Assembly: GCF_036421855.1 (NCBI RefSeq)
Contig: NZ_JAZGOK010000003.1
Length of the DNA: 64,000 bases
Strand: one strand, 5' to 3'
Source: Georgenia_B sunbinii
GTDB lineage: Bacteria > Actinomycetota > Actinomycetes > Actinomycetales > Actinomycetaceae
Positions 58,243 through 64,000 of this stretch are shown one piece after another. The notes under the pieces are model-generated. The model did no database searches and was not told the DNA's origin. It saw nothing but the letters and a program-made list of their open reading frames with translations. Each line of letters starts with the position of its first letter. Position 1 is the first letter of the stretch. The position numbers were made by a program, and so were the translations under genes.

Positions 58243-58842
58243 TCAGCCCTCGGTGTGCAGCCGCAGCTGCGCACTCTCCAGGCCCTCGGTCACCACGTCG
58301 GTGACGGCGTCGGCGGCCTCCTCCAGGGTGACGAGGACCTCCGGCCGCTCGGTGGTGGCGAAGTCGCGCAGCACGTAGTCGGCGGCGTCCATCCGCCCGG
58401 GCGGGCGCCCGATGCCGACCCGCAGCCGCACGTAGTCGCGGGTGCCGAGCGCGCTCGAGATCGACCGCAGCCCGTTGTGCCCGCCCTCGCCACCGCCACG
58501 CTTGAGGCGGAGCCGGTGCGGGGGCAGGTCGAGCTCGTCGTGGACGACGAGGATCCGGTCCGGCTCGAGGTCGTAGAAGGCGGCCAGCGCATTCACCGGA
58601 CCGCCCGAGAGGTTCATGTAGCCACCGGGCACCGCCAGCACCACCCGCGGGCCGGGGCGTCCGCCCGGCAGGGTGCCGAGGCGCACGTCCGCCGCGTGGG
58701 CACGGGCCTTGTGGCTGGTGAGCGCTGTGCCGGCGCGGCGCGCCAGCGTGTCGACGACCATCGCGCCGACGTTGTGCCGGTTGCCGGCGTACTTCGCACC
58801 CGGGTTACCGAGTCCGACGACGAGCCACGTGCCGCTGCTCAT
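58243..58842 (-). CDS. pth: Peptidyl-tRNA hydrolase
   Basis: 199 residues from ATG 58842 (AAGGAGG upstream). Catalytic H23 in LVVGLGNPGAKYAGNRHNVG, then PGGYMNLSGGPVNALAAFYDLEPDRILVVHDELDLPPHRLRLKRGGGEGGHNGLRSISSALGTRDYVRLRVGIGRP, with the catalytic Asp in VHDELDLP and the GGHNGLRS signature. It frees tRNA from prematurely released peptidyl-tRNA. Downstream of rplY, separated by a hairpin; rplY-pth is a common actinobacterial pair. Confidence 0.96.
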   Translation of the reverse strand: MSSGTWLVVGLGNPGAKYAGNRHNVGAMVVDTLARRAGTALTSHKARAHAADVRLGTLPGGRPGPRVVLAVPGGYMNLSGGPVNALAAFYDLEPDRILVVHDELDLPPHRLRLKRGGGEGGHNGLRSISSALGTRDYVRLRVGIGRPPGRMDAADYVLRDFATTERPEVLVTLEEAADAVTDVVTEGLESAQLRLHTEG

Positions 58843-58868
58843 GCTGCCTCCTTCGGGGCGTGGGACGA

Positions 58869-58904
58869 CGTCGCGCCCAGGCTGAGCACAGCCTGGGCNC
58901 GACG
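58869..58904 (-). terminator. 15-bp hairpin between rplY and pth, containing one undetermined base
   Basis: Left arm 58869-58883 (CGTCGCGCCCAGGCT) and right arm 58890-58904 are perfect complements with a 6-nt loop GAGCAC, except for the unresolved N at 58899, which pairs with C58874 and should be G. It lies 18 bp after the rplY stop and would end or attenuate rplY transcripts before pth. Confidence 0.8.
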
Positions 58905-58921
58905 CGGGGACGTGCTGGAGA

Positions 58922-59554
58922 TCAGGCGCCCGTGGGCTCCGAGCCACCCTCGGTGCCGGCCTCGGCGCCCGCCTCGGCGGCTGCCTCGTCGGCGGCGAGG
59001 TCGTCCGCGGTCGCCCGCGGCACGGAGATGATGACGACCTCGTGCTCCTCGTCGACCTCGATGACCGCACCCTCGGGGCGCGTGATGTCGGAGACGCGGA
59101 CGATCGCGCCGTCCTCGAGGCCCTCGATGCTGACCTCGATGTGCTCGGGGATGTTGGTCGCCGGGACCGTGACGGTCAGGTACTGCAGCTCGAGCTGGTG
59201 GATGGTGCCCGGGCCGGACTCGCCGACGATGGTGATCGGCACGTCGACGGTGACCTTCTCGCCCTTGCGGACGATCACGAGGTCGAGGTGGACGATGTCG
59301 CGGCGGACCGGGTCGCGCTGGATGTCCTTGGCCAGCGCGAGCTGCTCCTCGCCCTCGATGTCGAGCGTGAGGAGCGCGTTGAGGTTGTCCTTCAGCGCGA
59401 GGAAAGTGTCGTGCCCGGGCAGCGCCAGGTGACGGGGGTCGGTGCCGTGGCCGTAGAGCACGGCGGGCACCTGGCTGGCGCGGCGGGTACGGCGCGCGGC
59501 GCCCTTGCCGAACTCGGTGCGGACGGTGGCGGTGAGCGTGGAGTTGTCGGCCAC
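58922..59554 (-). CDS. rplY: 50S ribosomal protein L25/general stress protein Ctc
   Basis: 210 residues from GTG 59554 (GAGGAG upstream), the long CTC form. The N-terminal L25 domain binds 5S rRNA: TLTATVRTEFGKGAARRTRRASQVPAVLYGHG and LALAKDIQRDPVRRDIVHLDLVIVRKGEKVTVDVPI. The C-terminal TL5-type beta domain follows (VPATNIPEHIEVSIEGLEDGAIVRVSDI), and an acidic Ala/Glu tail ends it. In Gram-positive bacteria this form is part of the ribosome under stress. Upstream of pth on the same strand. Confidence 0.96.
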   Translation of the reverse strand: MADNSTLTATVRTEFGKGAARRTRRASQVPAVLYGHGTDPRHLALPGHDTFLALKDNLNALLTLDIEGEEQLALAKDIQRDPVRRDIVHLDLVIVRKGEKVTVDVPITIVGESGPGTIHQLELQYLTVTVPATNIPEHIEVSIEGLEDGAIVRVSDITRPEGAVIEVDEEHEVVIISVPRATADDLAADEAAAEAGAEAGTEGGSEPTGA

Positions 59555-59709
59555 GGGGTTCTCCTCTGGGGCTTCGGGTCTGCGGCAGCGCCTGGCGCGA
59601 GCAGAGGCGCCGAGAAGCACCACCGCGTCGATCACGGAGCCGGGGTCACCGACTGCCCTCGCCGAGGCAACTGCCCCATGCTAGCCGAGGTCGGCGACCA
59701 TCGCGAACG

Positions 59710-60198
59710 TCAGACCCGCTCCCAGGAGGCGACCGGCCCCGGCACCACCTCGAAGAGCGGGTGGACCGCGACCGAGGTCACCCCGAGCAGCTCGGCGTGA
59801 CGGTCCGGGCTGCGGACGGCGAGCTTGGCCAGCAGGTGGCCCCACTCGTGGTCGACCTGCCCGCTGGTGACCGTCAGCCGCGGGACGGCGGCCGGTGCGT
59901 CGTCGAGCGGCACCGCCGCAGGTAGCACCACGCCGGCAGGCTCGATCACGGCCGGCTGGTCGATGCGGGTGGCGTCGAACCGGTAGCCGCGGGCGGTCGC
60001 CTCCTCGCGGAGCCCCACGAGGTAGGCACCGACGGTGGCGACCGGGTCGGGGCAGTCCCGGAGCCGCTGGAGCTGGCTGTGGCCCCGGTAGCCGCGGGTA
60101 CGGCCGGCGAGCACCGCCTGGGCCAGCAGCGTCTCCCGCCAGCACGCGATCAGCCCCTGCCGGTCGAGGTAGTCCGGGCGCAGCGACCAGATCCTCAT
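59710..60198 (-). CDS. Pyrimidine dimer DNA glycosylase (endonuclease V-type, Pyr_excise family)
   Basis: 162 residues; ATG 60198 overlaps the glycosyltransferase stop (ATGA). The N-terminus MRIWSLRPDYLDRQGLIACWRETLLAQAVLAG carries the family's pattern, in which the amino-terminal residue is the nucleophile in phage T4 endonuclease V; GYRGHSQLQRLRDCPDPVATVGAYLVGL continues it. The C-terminal half (VDHEWGHLLAKLAVRSPDRHAELLGV) is longer than in T4 enzyme. It would remove UV-made cyclobutane dimers. It is the last gene of the carotenoid operon, which links light protection and light-damage repair. Confidence 0.82.
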   Translation of the reverse strand: MRIWSLRPDYLDRQGLIACWRETLLAQAVLAGRTRGYRGHSQLQRLRDCPDPVATVGAYLVGLREEATARGYRFDATRIDQPAVIEPAGVVLPAAVPLDDAPAAVPRLTVTSGQVDHEWGHLLAKLAVRSPDRHAELLGVTSVAVHPLFEVVPGPVASWERV

Positions 60199-61013
60199 GA
60201 TGCCTGTCTTTCCGGGCGCAGCCGGACCGCCCACCGCTGCCACGGCGGCAGCACCTCGCTGTTGACCGAGATGGTGCGGAACGCGCGGCGGAAGCGGCGG
60301 CGCAGCTGCGCCCCGCCGACGAGGCTGCGGGCGGACACGCCCACCCGCAGCGACCGGTCGAGCCGGATCGCGCACCGGGGCCCGAGCGCAAAAGCGAGGT
60401 CGAGGTCGTCGTGCAGCTCGGCGTCGTCGTCGTGGACGCCGTCGCGGACGTCGAGCCAGGCGCTGCGGCGCACCGCCATGCTCGACCCCCACAGCGCGTG
60501 GTGGCCCAGCGCCGCGTGGCACAGCAGGTAGTAGGCGCCGAGATAGACCGCGGCCACGGCTCCCCCGGTGCGTGGCAGCTCGTAGAAGCGGCCGACCCCG
60601 GTGACGGCATCCCAGCGGCAGTCGGCCATCACGGTCGTGATACGCCCGACCCAGTCGGCACCGGGCACCGAGTCGGCGTCGAGCCGGGCGATGACCTCGC
60701 CACCGGCGGCGTCGTAGCCCGCGGCGGCCGCCATCGGGATCCCGACCCTGGTCTCGGTCACCACCCGGGCCCCGTGCCTGCGGGCAACGGCGGCGGTCGC
60801 GTCGGTCGAGGCGTTGTCGACGACGACGACCTCCAGCGGCGCGACCGTCTGCCAGCCGAGCGCGGCAAGGCAGCGGTCCAGCGCCGCCGCGTCGTTCCGT
60901 GCCGGGATGACCACGCTGACCGTCAACCCCCCGCCCTCCACAACAGACCTCTCGCCGACAGCAGACTTGTCGCCGACAGCAGAGTTGTCCACGGCACCGG
61001 CGCTGTCCGTCAT
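60195..61013 (-). CDS. Family 2 glycosyltransferase, with an 18-bp repeat array inside its 5' end
   Basis: 272 residues from ATG 61013, which overlaps the upstream stop (ATGA). The GT-A fold begins at LTVSVVIPARNDAAALDRCLAALGWQT; the nucleotide-sugar loop EVVVVDNASTDATAAVARRHGARVV and the metal-binding DxD-like ARLDADSVPGADW follow, then the acceptor part (GHHALWGSSMAVRRSAWLDV, HDDDAELHDDLDLAFALG). Between start and core lies VDNSAVGDKSAVGERSVVEG, encoded by three 18-bp repeats. In other C50 carotenoid clusters a glycosyltransferase (CrtX) adds glucose to the hydroxyl ends; that role is likely here, though CrtX-type families differ. Confidence 0.85.
   Translation of the reverse strand: MTDSAGAVDNSAVGDKSAVGERSVVEGGGLTVSVVIPARNDAAALDRCLAALGWQTVAPLEVVVVDNASTDATAAVARRHGARVVTETRVGIPMAAAAGYDAAGGEVIARLDADSVPGADWVGRITTVMADCRWDAVTGVGRFYELPRTGGAVAAVYLGAYYLLCHAALGHHALWGSSMAVRRSAWLDVRDGVHDDDAELHDDLDLAFALGPRCAIRLDRSLRVGVSARSLVGGAQLRRRFRRAFRTISVNSEVLPPWQRWAVRLRPERQAS
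60936..60989 (-). repeat. Three 18-bp repeats within the glycosyltransferase coding sequence
   Basis: Read on the minus strand the units are GACAACTCTGCTGTCGGC (60972-60989), GACAAGTCTGCTGTCGGC (60954-60971) and a decayed third (60936-60953, 12 of 18 positions kept). In the register of the pfkB array, the unit GGCGACAAGTCTGCTGTC differs from GGGGACAATCCTGCTGTC at three positions. Being a multiple of three, it adds six residues per unit without breaking the frame. Confidence 0.8.
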
Positions 61014-61624
61014 CGATCGGCCCCGCGGCGAGCCAGGACGACGCCGGCCACCGCCGCGCCGACGATCCCGGCGGCGAGGTCGCCGACGGTGTCGCCCGGC
61101 GCGATCTCGACGGTCGGGTCGACGTAGGAGTGGCCCCACCACTCGGCGATCTCCCAGACCACTGCGAGCGTGGTCCCGACGGCGGTCGTCGTCACGATGA
61201 CACCCCACCACCCGGCCCTGCTGCGCGCCGAGGGCATCAGGCCGCCGCGGGCCATGAGGGTGCCGGCGGACGCGGCGAGCACCGCGATGACGGCAAGGTG
61301 CGCGGCGATATCCGCCCACCACACCCGCTCGTAGACCTGCAGCACGCTCGCCCAGGCGGCGGCGAGCAGGGCGCCGCCGGTGAGGGCCTGCAGGCCGGCC
61401 GGCACCGCGAGCACACGCAGCAGGGTGATCCCGCCGAGGACGAGCAGGAGCACCGCGACGGCGACCGGGTCGAGCAGCGGGCTGACGAGCACACTGACGA
61501 CGGCGGCGCCCGCGACGACCTGCGCGGCCGCCCGCCGCCCGGTCGGGCCGTGGACCGCGAGCAGCCGCAGCGCGGCGCCGCGGGCCGGCGCGGCGGGCCG
61601 GTCGGTGTCGCGCTGCTGCCCCAT
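61010..61624 (-). CDS. Polytopic membrane protein of the carotenoid operon, function unknown
   Basis: 204 residues. ATG 61624 shares a base with the crtEb stop (TGATG). Five or six hydrophobic segments are seen, from AAAQVVAGAAVVSVLVSPLLDPVAVAVLLLVLGGITLL to GDLAAGIVGAAVAGVVLA. The C-terminal box VVWEIAEWWGHSYVDPTVEIAPGDTVGDLAAGIVGA resembles, from memory, the W-E-x-x-E-W ... D-T-x-x-D motif of DUF2238/YjdF-like membrane proteins. The acidic residues in WEIAEWW and DTVGD could form a polar site in the membrane. It is placed between the prenyl transferase and the glycosyltransferase, so a role in carotenoid modification or export is possible, not shown. Confidence 0.78.
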   Translation of the reverse strand: MGQQRDTDRPAAPARGAALRLLAVHGPTGRRAAAQVVAGAAVVSVLVSPLLDPVAVAVLLLVLGGITLLRVLAVPAGLQALTGGALLAAAWASVLQVYERVWWADIAAHLAVIAVLAASAGTLMARGGLMPSARSRAGWWGVIVTTTAVGTTLAVVWEIAEWWGHSYVDPTVEIAPGDTVGDLAAGIVGAAVAGVVLARRGADR

Positions 61625-62505
61625 CAGCCCCGCCACGCGATCCAGATGAACAGCTGCGTGACGAGGAAGCCGGTGACGAGGTTGAGCCAGAGGAACCGGC
61701 GCCAACCGGCGTTGGCGCTCTCGCAGGCGGCGTCCGTCATCGAGCGGAACGGGGCGATGCTCACCAGGTAGGGCACCGCGAGCACGGCGGCGAGCATCAC
61801 CGGCCAGCCGGCGGTGAGCAGCACGAGGCCGGCCGCGGCGTAGAGGACCATGGCCAGCCGCACCGTCCGGGCAGCGCCGAGCGCGGTGGCGATCGAGCCG
61901 ATCCGGCCCTCCCGGTCCGCGACGACGTCCTGCACCGCGCCGAACGCCTGCGAGGCCACGCCCCAGAGGAAGAACGCGACCAGCGCGACGACGGCCGTCC
62001 CGGTGAGCTCGCCACCGGCGAGCGCCAGGCCGAACACCGCGGGACTGACGAAGTGGGTGCTCGAGGTCAGCGAGTCCAGGCCCGGCCGCTCCTTGAACCG
62101 CAGCCCAGGCGCGGAGTACGCGACCACCGCGAACACGCTCACCGCGAGCACCAGCGCCGAGGCGACGCTGCCCCACGCCAGCAGCACGAGGAGGAACGGG
62201 ACGTTGCTCACCACCGCCGCCACGATCGTCAGCCGGTGCCAGCGCCGGTTGAGGACGACGCCCTCGATGCCGCCCTTGCGCGGGTTGCGCAGGTCGGACT
62301 CGTAGTCGAAGACGTCGTTGATCCCGTACATCAGCAGGTTGTACGGGATGAGGAAGTACAGCGCACCGACCACGAGCGGCAGGTCGACCCCGCCGCCGGT
62401 CATCAGGTAGGCAGCGGCGAACGGGTAGGCGGTGTTGATCCAGCTCACCGGGCGGGACGCGCCAACGAGCTGTCGAACTGCCCCGGGCACAGCGGTCACG
62501 CTCAA
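61624..62505 (-). CDS. crtEb: Lycopene elongase / UbiA-family prenyltransferase (CrtEb-like)
   Basis: 293 residues; the TTG start at 62505 overlaps the crtYf stop (TTGA) and has GAGGAG 5 bases upstream. UbiA fold with nine membrane helices. The first Asp-rich motif is NDVFDYESD in LMYGINDVFDYESDLRNPRKGG, and the second is DVVADREGRIGSIAT. The start VRQLVGASRPVSWINTAYPFAAAYLMTGG is typical of lycopene elongases, which add DMAPP to both ends of lycopene to give C50 flavuxanthin-like carotenoids. It depends on the IspH product DMAPP. Confidence 0.92.
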   Translation of the reverse strand: MSVTAVPGAVRQLVGASRPVSWINTAYPFAAAYLMTGGGVDLPLVVGALYFLIPYNLLMYGINDVFDYESDLRNPRKGGIEGVVLNRRWHRLTIVAAVVSNVPFLLVLLAWGSVASALVLAVSVFAVVAYSAPGLRFKERPGLDSLTSSTHFVSPAVFGLALAGGELTGTAVVALVAFFLWGVASQAFGAVQDVVADREGRIGSIATALGAARTVRLAMVLYAAAGLVLLTAGWPVMLAAVLAVPYLVSIAPFRSMTDAACESANAGWRRFLWLNLVTGFLVTQLFIWIAWRG

Positions 62506-62819
62506 CGCTGCTCCTCCTCGACCGACGACCGTCGTCCCAGGATCTCCCACAGCGCCGGCAGCAGCAGGCCCGCAGCGAGCGGCCAGGCGAGGTCCTCGAC
62601 CGGCGCGAGCAGCAGCGTGACGCCGGCGAGCTGGGACTCGTCGTAGCGGAACAGGTCCGCCCAGATCATCACCGAGTCGAAGACCACGGTGAGCACCAGC
62701 AGCACGGCGAGGGTGAGCGCAGTCGTCAGCCACCACCGGCCACGGGCCCGGCGGGCGGCGACCACGCTGACGAGAGCACTGGGGAGCAGGAAGGCCAGCG
62801 CGAGGCCGAGGTAGCTCAT
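62502..62819 (-). CDS. crtYf: C50 carotenoid cyclase subunit CrtYf-like
   Basis: 105 residues with three membrane helices, one half of a heterodimeric lycopene cyclase. The N-terminal helix YLGLALAFLLPSALVSVVAARR and the box VFDSVMIWADLFRYDESQLAGVTLLLAPVEDLAWPL, with the P-x-E-D acid pair needed for cyclisation, are present. It acts with the subunit encoded immediately upstream. Both starts and stops overlap by 4 bp, giving equal production. The dimer cyclises the C50 chain ends (epsilon, beta or gamma rings; the ring type cannot be read from the sequence). Confidence 0.9.
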   Translation of the reverse strand: MSYLGLALAFLLPSALVSVVAARRARGRWWLTTALTLAVLLVLTVVFDSVMIWADLFRYDESQLAGVTLLLAPVEDLAWPLAAGLLLPALWEILGRRSSVEEEQR

Positions 62820-63157
62820 CGGGCCTCCTCTCGCGGTGCTCGCGGACGGACGAGGACCCGGGCCAGCAGGGCGTGGAGGACGAGGGTGAGGTAGCAGAGG
62901 AAGGTGACGAAGACGAGCTCCTCGAGCGGCAGCTCGGGCGCCAGCATGATCCCGGTCATCGCCTCGCTCTCACCGCGGTGGTAGAAGCCGGCGGCGATCG
63001 CGGCGACGTCCCACAGCAGGAAGAACGCGACGCCGACGACGAGCACGATCAGCGCTCGCCTGACGTCGTGCCACAGCACCAGCGCGAAGCGTCGGTCGAG
63101 CAGCGCCATGCAGCCGGTCGCCCCGAGCAGCGCGGCGAGGTAGGCAAGCGCGATCAT
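62816..63157 (-). CDS. crtYe: C50 carotenoid cyclase subunit CrtYe-like
   Basis: 113 residues, three membrane helices. The conserved box is LLWDVAAIAAGFYHRGESEAMTGIMLAPELPLEELVFVTFLCYL, containing the P-x-E-E acidic pair. It starts LAYLAALLGATGCMALLDRRFALVLWHD, as in other CrtYe/Yg proteins. Start overlaps the crtI stop (ATGA) and stop overlaps crtYf (ATGA). The pair crtYe-crtYf next to crtEb is the hallmark of the decaprenoxanthin/sarcinaxanthin type of cluster. Confidence 0.9.
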   Translation of the reverse strand: MIALAYLAALLGATGCMALLDRRFALVLWHDVRRALIVLVVGVAFFLLWDVAAIAAGFYHRGESEAMTGIMLAPELPLEELVFVTFLCYLTLVLHALLARVLVRPRAPREEAR

Positions 63158-63999
63158 CGGGACCCCCCTCGCTCCGCGCGCAGCCGGTCGCACAGGATCT
63201 CGGCGCTGATGAGGCACATCGGTAGGCCGATCCCCGGGATGGTGCTCGCCCCGGCGTAGTAGAGGCCGGCCACCCGCCGGGCGGCGTTGCCGGCGCGGAA
63301 GAACGCGCTCTGCCGCAGCGTGTGCGCGGGGCCGAGCATGCTGCCCTGCCAGGCGCCCAGGTCCGCGGCGAAGTCGGCCGGGCCGACGGTGCGCCGGACC
63401 CGGATCCGGTCGCGCAGGTCTGGGACGTCCGCCCACCGCGCGAGCTGGTCGATCGCGGCGTCGGCGATCTCCTCCACCGCCGGCGAGCCGGCGCCGTCGA
63501 CGCCGCCGCGACCGAGCCCGACGTCCGCCGGGACGGGCACCAGGATGAAGACGTTCTCGTCGTCGTCGGGCGCCACCGTGGGGTCGGTGCGTGACGGCGT
63601 GCAGACGTACGCCGAGGCCGGCCGAGGGACGCGGCCGGTGCGGATGTCGCGGAAGCTGGTGTCCCAGTCCCGGGTGAAGAACAGCGAGTGGTGGGCCAGC
63701 TGCGGCAGCCGGCCGGTGACGCCGAGGTAGACCAGCACCCCTGCCGGCCCGGGGTCGCTGCGCCGCCACCAGCGCTCGGAGTGGTCGCGCAGCCCGGCCG
63801 GCAGCAGCTGGTGCTCGATGTGGTGGAGGTCGGTCGCCCCGACGACGACGTCCGCCCGCAACAGCTGCTCGTGCCCGCCGGCGTCGCGGTACCGCACCCC
63901 GGTGGCGCGGGCCCGCCGGCGGCCGCGGCCGGCGACCGGCTCGGTGACGATCGCGGTGGCGGTGGCACCGGTGCGCAGCGTGGCGCCGGCCTGCCGGGC
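63154..63999 (-). CDS. crtI: Phytoene desaturase, C-terminal part (5' end outside the window)
   Basis: About 281 residues of the C-terminal half are visible; the reading frame continues past the right edge. The family ending is unmistakable: GLYYAGASTIPGIGLPMCLISAEILCDRL, the FAD-closing segment of CrtI. Before it are ADVVVGATDLHHIEHQLLPAGLRDHSERWWRRSDPGPAGVLVYLGVTGRLPQLAHHSLFFTRDWDTSF and HTLRQSAFFRAGN with the typical G-P-A-H-T-L-R-Q. The enzyme desaturates phytoene stepwise to lycopene with FAD. It is the first gene visible in the leftward carotenoid operon; crtE and crtB are expected beyond the edge. Confidence 0.93.
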   Translation of the reverse strand, partial: ARQAGATLRTGATATAIVTEPVAGRGRRRARATGVRYRDAGGHEQLLRADVVVGATDLHHIEHQLLPAGLRDHSERWWRRSDPGPAGVLVYLGVTGRLPQLAHHSLFFTRDWDTSFRDIRTGRVPRPASAYVCTPSRTDPTVAPDDDENVFILVPVPADVGLGRGGVDGAGSPAVEEIADAAIDQLARWADVPDLRDRIRVRRTVGPADFAADLGAWQGSMLGPAHTLRQSAFFRAGNAARRVAGLYYAGASTIPGIGLPMCLISAEILCDRLRAERGGSR

Positions 64000-64000
64000 G

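Noticed and set aside
1..64000. Insertion sequences, prophage or integrative element
   Set aside because: No transposase, integrase, phage structural gene or flanking direct repeats were recognised anywhere in the window.

Overview
The window looks like the chromosome of a high-GC actinomycete, most likely in or near the Micrococcales (inference). The evidence is strongly GC-biased third codon positions, many GTG starts, long runs of genes coupled by ATGA or GTGA overlaps, a mycothiol S-conjugate amidase, DUF501, DUF3052 and DUF4307 proteins, a short-chain Z-prenyl diphosphate synthase, and a C50-type carotenoid cluster. The backbone order (ychF, ispH, xseA-xseB, phoH2, Z-prenyl synthase, hemolysin III, mca, greA and, further right, ppx, DUF501, divIC/ftsB, eno, mfd, pth, rplY) resembles, from memory, the order of the equivalent genes in mycobacteria. 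Functional accessory blocks are set into that backbone.

Layout. 1-1.4 kb: AT-richer, atypical DNA with a cut-off VOC gene, a DUF3052 gene and a decayed arsenite-efflux remnant. 1.4-9.3 kb: ychF, rmuC, an MFS exporter, an acyl-CoA ligase and ispH. 9.3-20.6 kb: a metal and thiol-redox block. It contains a CDF exporter, a copper operon (copZ, a 51-aa membrane protein, copA, csoR) divergent from a second His-rich copper ATPase with CsoR-like palindromes between them, then a DsbA/CcdA/lipoprotein operon divergent from a CPVC membrane protein, blaI and M56 operon with BlaI-like palindromes between them. 20.6-33 kb: xseA/xseB/pfkB, PhoH2, Z-prenyl synthase, hemolysin III, mca, greA, ilvA, an AI-2E-family permease and msrA. 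33-45 kb: regulation and transport, including a regulator/ABC pair whose two start regions have been deleted, FKBP, MarR with an RND pump, an LLM oxidoreductase, a Bax-inhibitor-like protein and an ABC exporter with its own two-component system. 45-59.6 kb: NDH-2, a tRNA with anticodon UAA, a family-5 uracil-DNA glycosylase, citrate synthase, ppx-DUF501-divIC-eno, a SurA-like lipoprotein, mfd, a YciO-type protein, pth and rplY. 59.7-64 kb: an operon read leftwards that begins with crtI (cut by the window edge) and runs through crtYe, crtYf, crtEb, a membrane protein, a family-2 glycosyltransferase and a pyrimidine-dimer DNA glycosylase, with overlapping junctions throughout.

The points most worth a second look are: (a) an 18-bp repeat family seen in two intergenic regions and inside the 5' end of the glycosyltransferase gene; (b) the carotenoid operon that ends in a UV-damage repair enzyme; (c) the divergent BlaI/M56 and DsbA/CcdA module with two palindromes; (d) a short-variable-arm tRNA with a UAA anticodon; (e) a deletion scar that beheaded two divergent genes at once. 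No insertion sequence, prophage, integrase or CRISPR array was seen.
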